Made by a program: the position numbers and the translations under genes. Positions 44,657-53,330 of a stretch of 64,000 nucleotides of DNA are shown here, one piece after another; the first letter of the stretch is position 1, and the number at the start of each line of letters is the position of its first letter. Where the stretch lies: assembly GCF_003934285.1 (NCBI RefSeq), contig NZ_RQWJ01000004.1:124001-188000 (forward strand), given 5' to 3'. The DNA is from Brevundimonas fluminis (GTDB lineage: Bacteria; Pseudomonadota; Alphaproteobacteria; Caulobacterales; Caulobacteraceae). The notes beneath the pieces are model-generated. The model was given only the letters and a program-made list of their open reading frames with translations. It had not been told where the DNA came from and made no database searches.

Positions 44657-45646
44657 ATGGCTTCCCTTCCCGAACTGGTGACCGGCGCCGTCGCGGCCGG
44701 AGAACGCGCGACCGCCGTCGATGCGGCCATGGTCGCCAAGCTGACCGACATGGCGGGCGACTTCGCGGTCAACCTGCTGGTCGCCGTGCTGATCCTCGCT
44801 GTGACGGTGGGGGCCGGAAAGTGGGCCGGTCGCGCCGTGCGTCGCGCGGCGGGTCGGGTGCGCGGCCTCAAGCACGATCCGACGGTGGTCAGCTTCATCG
44901 CCCAGGTCGTGCGCGTCGGCGTCTACCTGATCGGATTCATCGCCATCCTGCAGCGCCTCGGCGTGCAGACGACCTCGATCATCGCCGTGCTGGGCGCGGC
45001 CTCGCTGGCGGTGGGTCTGGCGCTGCAGGGGACGCTGGCCAACGTCGCGGCGGGCGTCGTCCTGCTGATCCTCCGACCCTACCGCGTCGGGGACGTGATC
45101 GAGGTGGGCGGAGCGTCGGGATCGGTCCAGCGACTGGACCTGTTCGTCACCCAGATCTCGAACGCCAACAATCACAAGATCGTCGTGCCCAACGGCAAGG
45201 TGCTGGGGGACGTCATCGTCAACCTGTCGGGGCAGGGGACCCGCCGGATCGAGATCCACTTCACGGTCGGCTACGGCTCGAACCTGAAGCAGGCGCGGCA
45301 CGTGATCGCGACGACGGCGGCGGCGCACGAAAGGGTGCTGCCCGACCCGGCGCCGTGGGCGGGCGTGACCGGGCTGCTGGACAGTTCGGTGCAGATATCG
45401 CTGCACGCCTGGGTGAAGTCCGAGGACTGGTGGCACACGCAGTCGGAGCTGTACGAGCAGGTCAAGGTGGCGCTGGACGCGGCGGGCGTCGAGATCCCTT
45501 TCCCGCACCAGGTCCAGATGGACTACGCCCCGCCGCCCGCCGGCCCGGATCCGCAGACGCCCTTCCCGCAGCCGCCGGAGCCGGGGCCCCCGCCGAAGCC
45601 GCGCGCGAAGCGCGGCCCGAAACTGCCGCACCTGAGGAAGGCGTGA
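44657..45646 (+). CDS. small-conductance mechanosensitive channel (MscS family)
   Basis: A 329-residue inner-membrane channel. Three N-terminal helices include the pore-lining TM3 (SIIAVLGAASLAVGLALQGTLANVAAGVVLLILRPYRVGDVIEVGG), a near-canonical MscS Ala/Gly zipper. The beta domain VQRLDLFVTQISNANNHKIVVPNGKVLGDVIVNLS and the alpha/beta C-terminal domain follow, then a Pro-rich tail (GPDPQTPFPQPPEPGPPPKP) and a basic end. It relieves hypo-osmotic shock. The start is preceded by CTAGACC, a possible -10, and only a short leader. Confidence 0.93.
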   Translation: MASLPELVTGAVAAGERATAVDAAMVAKLTDMAGDFAVNLLVAVLILAVTVGAGKWAGRAVRRAAGRVRGLKHDPTVVSFIAQVVRVGVYLIGFIAILQRLGVQTTSIIAVLGAASLAVGLALQGTLANVAAGVVLLILRPYRVGDVIEVGGASGSVQRLDLFVTQISNANNHKIVVPNGKVLGDVIVNLSGQGTRRIEIHFTVGYGSNLKQARHVIATTAAAHERVLPDPAPWAGVTGLLDSSVQISLHAWVKSEDWWHTQSELYEQVKVALDAAGVEIPFPHQVQMDYAPPPAGPDPQTPFPQPPEPGPPPKPRAKRGPKLPHLRKA

Positions 45647-45648
45647 CC

Positions 45649-46665
45649 ATGCGTTTCGATTTCGCCTCCGACAACGTGGCCGGCATGGCGCCCGAGGCGC
45701 TGGAAGCGCTGGCCCGGCACAACGACGGCTTCGCGCGCGCCTATGGCGGCGACGATCCGGCGGCGCTGGCGGCCGACCTGATCCGCCGGAAGCTGGACGC
45801 CGACGTGGAGGTCCGGTTCGTGTTCAGCGGCACGGCGGCCAACGCCATCTCCCTGTCGATGCTGGCCTTCCCCTTCGAGGCGGTGCTGGCGCACCACGCG
45901 GCCCACGTGTGCACCGACGAGACGGGCGCGCCGGGGTTCTTCGGCCAGGGCGTGGGGCTGATCGGCCTGCCCGGACATTCCGGCAAGATCGACCCGCTCG
46001 CCCTCGAGGCCGCCCTGGCCGAACCGGACATGGGGCATCGTCAGCCGGCGGCGGCGCTGTCGCTGACGCAGGCGACCGAGTACGGCGCGGTTTATGCCGA
46101 AAAGGAGCTCGCGGAACTGGTCGCCCCCGCGAAGGCCAAGGGCCTGGGCGTGCACCTGGACGGGGCGCGGCTGGCCAATGCGGCGGCGGCGGGATTCGAC
46201 CTGACCGCCATCGGACGCATGGGCGTCGACGTCCTGGTCATGGGCGGAGCCAAGGCGGGCGGCCTGTGCACCGAGGCGCTGGTGATGTTCGACCGGTCGC
46301 TGGCGCGGCGGGTCGACAACCGCCTGAAGCAGGCGGGCCAGATGGCGTCGAAGGGGCGGTTCCTGAGCGCCCCCTTCCTCGGCCTGCTGGAGACCGGGGC
46401 ATGGGAGCGGCACGCGACGCACGCCAACGCCATGGCCGCGCGGCTGGCGGAGGGAGTCGAGGGCGGGACCCCCTATGTCCTCGCCCATCCCGTGGACGCG
46501 AACGCCGTCTTCGTCCGGATGCCGGCCGAGGCGCATGCGCGGCTGAACGCCGCCGGCTGGGCCTGCCACAGATTCGACGACGGCTCCGTGCGGCTGGTCT
46601 GCTCCTGGGCGACGACCCCCGAGGCGGTGGACGAGATCGTCGAGGCGATGACCCGGCTGGCCTAA
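45649..46665 (+). CDS. ltaE: low-specificity L-threonine aldolase
   Basis: A PLP enzyme of 338 aa that cleaves L-threonine to glycine and acetaldehyde. The start MRFDFASDNVAGMAPEALEAL is typical, as is the catalytic-His region THVCTDETGAPGFFG with GVGLIGLPG. The PLP aspartate lies in HLDGARLANA and the Schiff-base Lys in VLVMGGAKAGGLCTEALV. The usual SFCLSKGL context is replaced by MGGAKAGGL, the variant seen in the short alphaproteobacterial branch. It begins 2 bp after mscS. Other beta-hydroxy-amino acids such as phenylserine are possible substrates. Confidence 0.88.
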   Translation: MRFDFASDNVAGMAPEALEALARHNDGFARAYGGDDPAALAADLIRRKLDADVEVRFVFSGTAANAISLSMLAFPFEAVLAHHAAHVCTDETGAPGFFGQGVGLIGLPGHSGKIDPLALEAALAEPDMGHRQPAAALSLTQATEYGAVYAEKELAELVAPAKAKGLGVHLDGARLANAAAAGFDLTAIGRMGVDVLVMGGAKAGGLCTEALVMFDRSLARRVDNRLKQAGQMASKGRFLSAPFLGLLETGAWERHATHANAMAARLAEGVEGGTPYVLAHPVDANAVFVRMPAEAHARLNAAGWACHRFDDGSVRLVCSWATTPEAVDEIVEAMTRLA

Positions 46666-46695
46666 ACGCTTTGCGCGCGGCGCGACGCGGGCCAT

Positions 46696-48603
46696 ATGAA
46701 CTCCATGGCGATGCGCGGCGAGCGCTCCGGCCGCCGTCGCGCCGACCCTGCGGTCAAGGCGCTGGGCGCGGAGCCGATCAATCCGGAAGACAAGCCCATC
46801 GGCGCCTGGACGGCGCTGAGGGATCTGGCGGGCGTGGTGGGACGGTCGGGCGCGCCGCAACTGCACGCCCGCGTCGCGGGCGCGCTCGGCCTGACGCTGG
46901 CGGGCAAGGGGTTGGGGGTGCTGGCGCCGCTGGCGCTGGGCGCGGCGGTGAACCGGCTGGCGGAGGGCCAGTCGACGGGCGCGACGGTCGGGCTGTCCTT
47001 CATGGCGCTGGCGATCGGCTGGGCGCTGATCCGGTTCCTGTCTTCGGCGACGCCGCAGTTGTCGGACGTGGTGTTCGCCCCGGTGCGGGCCGCCGCCCAG
47101 CGCAAGACGGCCGCGGAGACCTTCGCGCACGCCCTGAACCTGTCGCTGGACTTCCACCAGACCAAGCGGTCCGGCGCCCTGTCGCGGACCATGGACCGGG
47201 GATCGCGGGCCGTGGACTTCCTGCTGAGGATCATCGCCTTCAACCTGGGGCCGACGGTGGTGGAGCTGGTGCTGGCCGCGGCCGTCCTGGGCGGGCTGTA
47301 CGACTGGCGGTTCGGGGCGCTGGCGATCGCGGTGGTCGCGATCTACGCCGTGGTCACCTTCGGCATGGCCAACTGGCGGCTGGAACACCGGCGGGCGATG
47401 AACGCCGCCGACACCGAGGCCGCCGGCCTCTCGGTGGACGCCCTGCTGAACTACGAGACGGTCAAGTCGTTCGGGGCCGAACGGCGCGCGGCCGAGAGCT
47501 ATGATCGGGCGCTGGAGACCTACGTCTCGGCCGCGCTGAAGGCCAATGGGTCGCTGGCGGCGCTGAACCTGATCCAGGCCGCGATCATGAACGTCGGTCT
47601 GGGCGTCATGGCGGTCATGGCGGGGTTCGAGGCTGCGGCCGGTCGGATGGGGCCGGGCGACGTGACGGCGGCCGTGCTGATCCTGATCAGCCTGTACCAG
47701 CCGCTGAACATCCTTGGCTTCGCCTATCGGGAAATCCGTCAGTCTTTCATTGACATGGAGGAGATGCTGAAGGTGACGCGTCAGACGCCGCAGGTGGCCG
47801 ACGCGGCCGACGCCCGCCACCTGCCGCGTCCCGCCGACGCGCGGGGGGCGTCGCTGGCCTTCGAAGGCGTGGGCTACCGCCACGACGCGCGGGCGAACGG
47901 GCTGGAAGACGTCGACTTCACCGCCGCGCCGGGCACCACGACCGCCCTCGTCGGGCCGTCGGGTTCCGGAAAGTCCACGATCGTCAAACTCGCCCTGCGC
48001 CTGCTGGATCCGCAGGTCGGACGGGTGCTGATCGACGGGCAGGACGCCCGCGAGGTGACGCAGGAAAGCCTGCGCCGGGCGGTCGCCCTGGTGCCGCAGG
48101 ACGTGGCGCTGTTCAACGACAGCATCCGGGCCAACATCGCCTTCGCCCGTCCGGACGCGGACGAGGCGGCGATCTGGGAGGCCGCGGAGGCGGCGGAGCT
48201 TGCGGACTTCATCCGCGCCCTGCCGAACGGCATGGACACCAAGGTGGGCGAGCGGGGACTGAAGCTGTCGGGCGGGGAGCGTCAGCGCGTCGGCATCGCC
48301 CGGGCCCTGCTGGCCGACCCCTGCATCCTGATCCTGGACGAGGCCACCAGCGCACTGGACAGCCGGACCGAGGCGGCCATCCAGAAGACGCTGCGCAAGG
48401 CGCGGGCGGGGCGGACCACGCTGGTCGTGGCGCACCGGCTGTCGACGGTGGCCGACGCGGACCAGATCCTGGTGCTGAAGGCCGGGCGGGTGGTCGAGCG
48501 CGGCGCCCACCACGAGCTGGTGGCGCGCGTCGGCGGCGAGTATGCGGCCCTGTGGCGCAAGCAGACGCGGGGCGCGCGGACCCGGACCGCAGGCGAGGCC
48601 TAG
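46696..48603 (+). CDS. ATM1-type ABC exporter (TM domain + ATPase)
   Basis: A 635-residue half-transporter. Six membrane helices (about residues 60-330) contain the ATM1/HMT1 stretch DFHQTKRSGALSRTMDRGSRAVDFLLRIIAFNLGPT and VDALLNYETVKSFGAE. The ATPase domain has Walker A GPSGSGKST, signature LSGGERQRVGIARAL, Walker B ILILDEATSALD and H-loop VAHRLST. Bacterial ATM1 proteins export glutathione-conjugated metals or polysulfides, linking it to the glutathione theme here; inferred, not shown. The gene overlaps the convergent hypothetical gene by 4 bp. Confidence 0.92.
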   Translation: MNSMAMRGERSGRRRADPAVKALGAEPINPEDKPIGAWTALRDLAGVVGRSGAPQLHARVAGALGLTLAGKGLGVLAPLALGAAVNRLAEGQSTGATVGLSFMALAIGWALIRFLSSATPQLSDVVFAPVRAAAQRKTAAETFAHALNLSLDFHQTKRSGALSRTMDRGSRAVDFLLRIIAFNLGPTVVELVLAAAVLGGLYDWRFGALAIAVVAIYAVVTFGMANWRLEHRRAMNAADTEAAGLSVDALLNYETVKSFGAERRAAESYDRALETYVSAALKANGSLAALNLIQAAIMNVGLGVMAVMAGFEAAAGRMGPGDVTAAVLILISLYQPLNILGFAYREIRQSFIDMEEMLKVTRQTPQVADAADARHLPRPADARGASLAFEGVGYRHDARANGLEDVDFTAAPGTTTALVGPSGSGKSTIVKLALRLLDPQVGRVLIDGQDAREVTQESLRRAVALVPQDVALFNDSIRANIAFARPDADEAAIWEAAEAAELADFIRALPNGMDTKVGERGLKLSGGERQRVGIARALLADPCILILDEATSALDSRTEAAIQKTLRKARAGRTTLVVAHRLSTVADADQILVLKAGRVVERGAHHELVARVGGEYAALWRKQTRGARTRTAGEA

Positions 48604-49067
48604 GCCATTTTGGAGGCGATCAGCCGATCCAGATGCGCCTTGACCGCGGCCCGTGCCGGGGCTTCCCGGTCCAGCTTCAGCATCATGCCCAGGGAGGTCG
48701 AATAGACCTTGGGCACGCGCCAGTCGAACGGATGCTCCGGAGAGGCGGCGTCGATCAGATCGCACAGGCCGCGCGCGACTTCGCAGACGTCGTCGAGATC
48801 GAAGGGGCCCGCGGCGTCGATCATCATGGTGCAGGCGATGTAGAGACGGTTCAGCGCGTCGTCCTCATCCGCTCCGGCAGAGGTCTCCGGCGGCACGATC
48901 TCCGCCAGCAGCTCGGCCTGCCGGGCGACCTCGGCGAGGCTCGGCGGCTTCAGCGCCTCAAGGTTGGCGTTGGCCGCCGCGAGCGCCCGCAGGACGCTGA
49001 TTCCGCCGGCGGCGTCGATCATGGAGCCGAGACGCGACTTGCGGCGGGCGTGGGTGATGACGGCCAT
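48600..49067 (-). CDS. hypothetical protein, co-transcribed with the response regulator
   Basis: A 155-residue soluble, mostly helical protein. It begins MAVITHARRKSRLGSMIDAAGGISV and has PPSLAEVARQAELLAEIVPP, LYIACTMMIDAAGPFDLDDVCEVARGLCDLIDAA and SLGMMLKLDREAP. It starts 1 bp after the stop of the receiver-protein gene, so the two are translationally coupled. No phosphotransfer motif is obvious. It could be a chemotaxis-like or histidine-phosphotransferase-like helical adaptor, but no diagnostic residue proves it. Confidence 0.7.
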   Translation of the reverse strand: MAVITHARRKSRLGSMIDAAGGISVLRALAAANANLEALKPPSLAEVARQAELLAEIVPPETSAGADEDDALNRLYIACTMMIDAAGPFDLDDVCEVARGLCDLIDAASPEHPFDWRVPKVYSTSLGMMLKLDREAPARAAVKAHLDRLIASKMA

Positions 49068-49068
49068 G

Positions 49069-49614
49069 CTAGGCCTTCTCCGCGCGTTCGGCTTCGAGCT
49101 GGGCCAGACGGAGGCGGTCGGAGCGCCGCTCGACGTCGGGTGGTTCGTCGCGGAACCGACGGTCGGGCCCGAAGTAGTCGCCGACTTCCAGGAAGGGCCG
49201 CTCGTCCCTGGCCACCCAGACGATGCGTTCCAGCAGGTTCTTCGCGCTGAAGGGCTTGGTGATGATGAAGTTGGCGCCGCAGTCGCGGGCGTCCAGCACG
49301 CGGGAACGCCGGACGTGCGCGGCCGTCATGATCACGGGGACGAAGGCGTTGGGCTGGTTCTTCGTGCGACGCAGCCAGCGGACCAGCTCATAGCCGTCCA
49401 TGTCCGGCATGTCGCAGTCGACCACCAGCAGGTCGATCGGCGTCTCGTTGAGAATCTCGACCGCGTCGGTCGGACGGGTGATCGCGTGCCGGGTGCGGAT
49501 TCCGAAGCCGAGCAGGCAGGCCGTCGTCAGCTGGAGCGAGAAGTTGGAGTCGTCGACGACCATGGTCGCCGCGCTGGACAGGTTCACGACGGCGGTGTCG
49601 CGCAGTCCATCCAT
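49069..49614 (-). CDS. response regulator with GPDRRF C-terminal tail
   Basis: A 181-residue receiver protein. The acidic pair is in ATMVVDDSNFSLQ, the phosphoacceptor aspartate in LLVVDCDMPDMDGYELVRWL, the Thr switch in VIMTAAHVRR, the Lys in FIITKPFSAKNL. The tail PFLEVGDYFGPDRRFRDEPPDVERRSDRL carries a motif (F-G-P-D-R-R-F) recurring in alphaproteobacterial receiver proteins of unknown output. ATG 49614 (MDGLRDTA) is preferred to a 20-codon extension from 49674. It is co-transcribed with the helical protein just downstream; accA lies upstream across a 10-bp inverted repeat. Confidence 0.87.
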   Translation of the reverse strand: MDGLRDTAVVNLSSAATMVVDDSNFSLQLTTACLLGFGIRTRHAITRPTDAVEILNETPIDLLVVDCDMPDMDGYELVRWLRRTKNQPNAFVPVIMTAAHVRRSRVLDARDCGANFIITKPFSAKNLLERIVWVARDERPFLEVGDYFGPDRRFRDEPPDVERRSDRLRLAQLEAERAEKA

Positions 49615-49680
49615 ACTCAAGCCCCACTGAACGCCGGTACGCGATGTAACCGGTTTCCTCGAGGAGTGAGGCACGACTCA

Positions 49681-49708
49681 TGAGCGAACGGTTAATCGCG
49701 TTCGCTCA
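49681..49708. repeat. perfect 10-bp inverted repeat overlapping the accA stop
   Basis: TGAGCGAACG (49681-49690), 8-nt spacer GTTAATCG, CGTTCGCTCA (49699-49708); every arm base pairs. It covers the accA stop codon and lies 67 bp before the response regulator start. There is no T tract on the minus strand, so a terminator is not obvious. A regulator site is the alternative. Confidence 0.6.
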
Positions 49709-50662
49709 ACCCAGACGACCTATGGCGTAGAAGCGTTCGGCGCGGCCGCGACGCACGGCTTCCGGCGTGAGGCCGGACAGGGCCGCCAGCTCTTCGGCCA
49801 GGACCTCGCCGACGTTCGCGATCGCCCGATCCCGGTCGGTGTGAGCGCCGCCGACCGGCTCGTCGATGACCCGGTCCACGATCTTCAGTCCGATCAGGTC
49901 GGGCGCGGTGATCTTCATGGCCATGGCGGCGTCCTTCGCTCGCGCGCCGTCGCGCCAAAGGATCCCGGCGGCGCCTTCCGGCGAGATGACCGAATAGATC
50001 GAGTGCTCGAGCATGAGGACGCGGCTGGCCGCGGCGATGGCGATGGCGCCGCCCGAACCGCCTTCGCCGGTGATGACGGCGATGGAAGGCACGCCGAGCG
50101 TGAGGCCGCGCTCGGTCGAGCGGGCGATGGCCTCGGCCTGGCCGCGCTCTTCGGCGCCCAGGCCCGGATAGGCGCCGGCGGTGTCGACGAAGCTGATGAC
50201 CGGCAGGCCGAAGCGGTCGGCGAGGTCCATCAGCCGGGCGGCCTTGCGATAGCCCTCGGGCCGGGCCATGCCGAAATTATGGGTCAGGCGGGTGGCCGTG
50301 TCGTGGCCCTTCTCCTGGCCCATGACGACGACCGGATCGCCGTTGAACCGGGCCAGACCGCCGAGAATCGCCTGGTCGTCCCCGAATTGACGGTCGCCGC
50401 GCAACTCCACGAAGTCCTCGAACAGGCCGGCGACGTAGTCGACGAAGTGGGGCCGGTTCGGGTGGCGCGCGACCTGGGTCTTCATCCACGGGTCGAGAGA
50501 GGCGTAGGTCTTCCGGCGCAACTGGTCCGCCTTCTTGCGCAGGCCCTCGATCTCCGAATCGAAGGAACCGGCCGAGGCGGAGGCGGAGAGGAGCGACAGC
50601 TCCTCGATCTTGGCCTCCAGGTCGGCGATCGGCTTTTCGAAGTCGAGGTAGTGGGCGGCCAT
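49706..50662 (-). CDS. accA: acetyl-CoA carboxylase carboxyltransferase subunit alpha
   Basis: Transfers CO2 from carboxybiotin to acetyl-CoA with AccD, the committed step of fatty acid synthesis. The 318-residue protein has the canonical start YLDFEKPIADLEAKIEEL, the acyl-CoA-site region DRQFGDDQAILGGLARF and GQEKGHDTATRLTHNFGMARPEGYRKAARLM. It ends with the oxyanion-type GGSGGAIAIAAASRVLMLEHSIYSVISPEGAAGILW. It is a single gene with its own promoter. xerD lies 83 bp upstream on the same strand. Confidence 0.97.
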   Translation of the reverse strand: MAAHYLDFEKPIADLEAKIEELSLLSASASAGSFDSEIEGLRKKADQLRRKTYASLDPWMKTQVARHPNRPHFVDYVAGLFEDFVELRGDRQFGDDQAILGGLARFNGDPVVVMGQEKGHDTATRLTHNFGMARPEGYRKAARLMDLADRFGLPVISFVDTAGAYPGLGAEERGQAEAIARSTERGLTLGVPSIAVITGEGGSGGAIAIAAASRVLMLEHSIYSVISPEGAAGILWRDGARAKDAAMAMKITAPDLIGLKIVDRVIDEPVGGAHTDRDRAIANVGEVLAEELAALSGLTPEAVRRGRAERFYAIGRLG

Positions 50663-50711
50663 CGGGAGATCCGGGCGACGGGGCGTGCAAGCCCCTGCGA
50701 AAGGCGGCGGA

Positions 50712-50739
50712 AACTAGTCAGGTCGGTCGTGCGGGGCAA
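50712..50739 (-). promoter_or_regulatory. candidate accA promoter
   Basis: On the minus strand TTGCCC (50739-50734), 16 bp, CTAGTT (50717-50712), right after the xerD stop. The predicted leader is about 45 nt. Confidence 0.45.
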
Positions 50740-50745
50740 GCCGGG

Positions 50746-51648
50746 TCAAGCTCGGCCCCTCCGTCCCAACGGGTGGCGGGTGCGGACGGTTTCGGCGAGC
50801 GCGTCCTGGGTGACGTGGGTGTAGATCTGGGTCGTGCCGACGTCGGCGTGGCCCAGCAGGGTCTGGACGACGCGGAGGTCTGCGCCGCCTTCCAGCAGAT
50901 GGGTGGCGAAGGCGTGGCGCAGAACGTGCGGACTGACGCGCGCTGCGTCGATGCCGGCCTCGATCGCCGCCTGATCCAGCAGCTGGGCGAAGCGGCGCGG
51001 CGTCAGGCGGCCCGAGCGGGCGGAGGACGAGGGGAACAGCCAGGGCGATTCCGGCGCCTCCGGCTCATGCGCCGCGTCGCGGGCGGCCAGCCAGGCGGCC
51101 ACGGCGGCGCGGGCCGAGGCGTTCAGCGGAGCCAGCCGCTCCTTCCCGCCCTTGCCGCGCACGATCAGGTGGGTGGGGTCTCGCCGCACGGCCTCGACCC
51201 GCAGGGCCAGCAGTTCCGACACGCGCATGCCCGAGGCGTAGGCCAGCTCGATCAGGGCCCTGAGGCGCAGGGCGGACGCGCCGTCGCGGCGTTCGACGGC
51301 CGCAAGCAGGCGCGCCACCTCGTCACGGGACAGGACGCGGGGCAGGGGGCGGCCGCGCCTCGGGGCGTCCAGCCGCGCCGACGGATCGTCCGCGCGCCAG
51401 CCTTCGGACAGGGCGAAGCGACAGAACTGGCGCACCGCGGAGCGGCGTCGCGACTGGGTCGCGGGCGACAGGCCCCGGGCGGCGAGACCTGCGTACCAGG
51501 CCTCGACCTGCTCCCGCGTGGCCGTCATCAGGCCTCCGGCCCCCGCCTCGGCGTCGGCGAGGTCGCGGGCGTAGGCCGACAGGGTGTGGGGCGAGGCGTC
51601 CCGCTCCACCGCCATCATCTCCAGGAAGGCCTCGATCTGGGGCGTCAT
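50746..51648 (-). CDS. xerD: site-specific tyrosine recombinase XerD
   Basis: A 300-residue integrase-family recombinase that resolves chromosome dimers at dif with XerC. The N-terminal SAM-like domain begins IEAFLEMMAVERDASPHTLSAYARDL. Catalytic residues: Arg in ASGMRVSELLAL, Lys in RGKGGKERL, His-x-x-Arg in SPHVLRHAFATHLLEGGADL, His in LLGHADVGTTQIYTH and the nucleophile Tyr in that same block. The LLEGGADLRVVQ segment is XerD-like. Housekeeping context (accA, aroKB) argues against a mobile-element integrase. Start ATG 51648; aroK is divergent 21 bp away. Confidence 0.93.
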   Translation of the reverse strand: MTPQIEAFLEMMAVERDASPHTLSAYARDLADAEAGAGGLMTATREQVEAWYAGLAARGLSPATQSRRRSAVRQFCRFALSEGWRADDPSARLDAPRRGRPLPRVLSRDEVARLLAAVERRDGASALRLRALIELAYASGMRVSELLALRVEAVRRDPTHLIVRGKGGKERLAPLNASARAAVAAWLAARDAAHEPEAPESPWLFPSSSARSGRLTPRRFAQLLDQAAIEAGIDAARVSPHVLRHAFATHLLEGGADLRVVQTLLGHADVGTTQIYTHVTQDALAETVRTRHPLGRRGRA

Positions 51649-51669
51649 GGTGTTATGGACGAGGGTTCC

Positions 51670-52233
51670 ATGTCGAAGCCCGCAGACCCCGCGATTCCGT
51701 CGATAGACCGCACCATAGCCCTGGTCGGCCTGATGGGCGTGGGCAAATCGACGGTGGGCCGGCGACTGGCAAAACGGCTGGCGCGGGAGTTCGTGGACGC
51801 GGACGCCGAGATCGAAGCCGCGGCGGCCATGACGGTGTCCGACATCTTCGCCCGCCTGGGCGAGCCGGAGTTCCGGGCGGGGGAGGCGCGGGTCATCCGT
51901 CGGCTCTTGGACGGGGCGCCCAAGGTGCTGGCCACGGGCGGCGGCGCGATGCTGAACGCGGACACGCGCGCCTTGCTGAAGGCGCGGGCCGTCACGGTGT
52001 GGCTGAGGGCCGACCTGGACGTGATCGCGACGCGGGTGGCGCGACGGGACACCCGGCCGCTGCTGAGGGGCAAGGATCCGAAGACGACGTTGGCGGCTCT
52101 GGCGGAGGCGCGCTATCCGATCTACGCCCAGGCCGACCTCACGGTGGACGTCGGCGCCGGATCGCACGCCCAGGCGGTCGAGGCGGTCGTGGCCGGGCTG
52201 AAGGCCTGGTCGGCGCGAAAGGACGAAAGATGA
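51670..52233 (+). CDS. aroK: shikimate kinase
   Basis: Phosphorylates shikimate to shikimate-3-phosphate (aromatic amino acid pathway, step 5). The 187-residue P-loop kinase has IALVGLMGVGKSTVGRRLAKRL, FVDADAEIE, EFRAGEARVIRRLL, VLATGGGAML and the lid RRDTRPLLRGKDP. ATG 51670 is preceded by GACGAGGG; an ATG five codons earlier (51655) is also in frame. It is divergent from xerD and overlaps aroB by ATGA, so aroK-aroB are co-translated. Confidence 0.95.
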   Translation: MSKPADPAIPSIDRTIALVGLMGVGKSTVGRRLAKRLAREFVDADAEIEAAAAMTVSDIFARLGEPEFRAGEARVIRRLLDGAPKVLATGGGAMLNADTRALLKARAVTVWLRADLDVIATRVARRDTRPLLRGKDPKTTLAALAEARYPIYAQADLTVDVGAGSHAQAVEAVVAGLKAWSARKDER

Positions 52234-53330
52234 CGCGCACGGTCCGGGTCGAGGGGCGGGGCTTCGCCGGCTACGACGTCGTGATCGGCGACGGCCTGAT
52301 CGCCCACGCGGGACGGCGCGTCGCGGAGCTGGGCTTTCACAGCGTCTTCGTCGTGGCGGATGCGACCGTGGACGCTCTGCATGGAAACCGGCTGCGGGCC
52401 GGTCTGACGGCCGCCGACGTCCGCCACGCCGGCATTCGCGTGCCCCCCGGCGAGGCCAGCAAGAGCTTCGACGGGTTGCGCACGGTGCTGTCCGCGCTGG
52501 CGGACGCGGGCGTGGATCGAAAGGGCGCGGTCATCGCGCTCGGCGGCGGCGTGACCGGCGATCTGGCCGGGCTGGCGGCGGCGCTGTGGATGCGGGGGGT
52601 GGCCCTGATCCAGCTTCCGACCACGCTGCTGGCGCAGGTGGACTCGTCGGTCGGCGGCAAGACGGCGATCGACCTGCCGCAGGGGAAGAATCTGGTCGGG
52701 GCCTTCCACCAGCCGCGGCTGGTCCTGGCGGACATGGACGCGCTGGCGACCCTGCCGCCGCGGCAGCTGCGTTCGGGCTGGGCCGAGGCGCTGAAGCACG
52801 GCCTGATCTGCGACCCGGCCTATTTCGACTCCCTGACGGGACCGGACGCGGCGGGGGCCGGCGGAGACCGCGCCGCGCTGGCCCGCGTCGTGGCGCGGTC
52901 GGTGGAGATCAAGGCGGACGTCGTCGGGCAGGACGAGAAGGAGGCCGGCGCGCGGGCCCTGCTGAACCTGGGTCACACCTTCGGCCACGCCGTGGAGGCC
53001 GAGTTGGGCTTCGACGACGCGGTGATGACGCACGGCGAGGCCGTTGCGCTGGGGTGCTGCCTGGCGTTCCGGTTCTCGGCCGCGGAGGGTCTGTGCGACG
53101 ACGCGGAGGCGCGCCGCGTCGACGCCGCATTCGCGGCGGCGGGCCTGCCGACGCGACTTCCGGAGGGGCTCTCCGCGGGCGCGCTGCTCCGACGGATGGC
53201 AGGCGACAAGAAGGCCGAAGCCGGCCGGCTGACGCTGATCCTGGCGCGAGGCGTCGGGCGCGCGTTCGTGGCGAAGGACGTCGACCCGGAGCCGGTGGCG
53301 CGTCTTCTGCGGACCGAGGGCGCCGCCTAG
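52230..53330 (+). CDS. aroB: 3-dehydroquinate synthase
   Basis: Second enzyme of the shikimate pathway: converts DAHP to 3-dehydroquinate with NAD and a divalent metal. The 366-residue protein has the NAD-binding ALGGGVTGDLAGLAAALWMRGV, LPTTLLAQVDSSVGGKTAIDLPQGKNLVGAFHQP, the Glu and metal-binding GWAEALKHGLI, and the His ligands in NLGHTFGHAVE and HGEAVALG. It is translationally coupled to aroK and convergent with the MliC-like gene (4 bp overlap). Confidence 0.97.
   Translation: MTRTVRVEGRGFAGYDVVIGDGLIAHAGRRVAELGFHSVFVVADATVDALHGNRLRAGLTAADVRHAGIRVPPGEASKSFDGLRTVLSALADAGVDRKGAVIALGGGVTGDLAGLAAALWMRGVALIQLPTTLLAQVDSSVGGKTAIDLPQGKNLVGAFHQPRLVLADMDALATLPPRQLRSGWAEALKHGLICDPAYFDSLTGPDAAGAGGDRAALARVVARSVEIKADVVGQDEKEAGARALLNLGHTFGHAVEAELGFDDAVMTHGEAVALGCCLAFRFSAAEGLCDDAEARRVDAAFAAAGLPTRLPEGLSAGALLRRMAGDKKAEAGRLTLILARGVGRAFVAKDVDPEPVARLLRTEGAA

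Noticed and set aside
45523-48765. Minus-strand open frame of 1080 codons
   Set aside because: Antisense to threonine aldolase and the ABC exporter, both with complete motifs; the antisense product has no domain and biased Arg/Gln/His composition.
50746-51648. Tyrosine recombinase as a sign of a mobile element
   Set aside because: The protein has XerD features and sits among housekeeping genes; no attachment repeats, tRNA junction or phage genes are near it.
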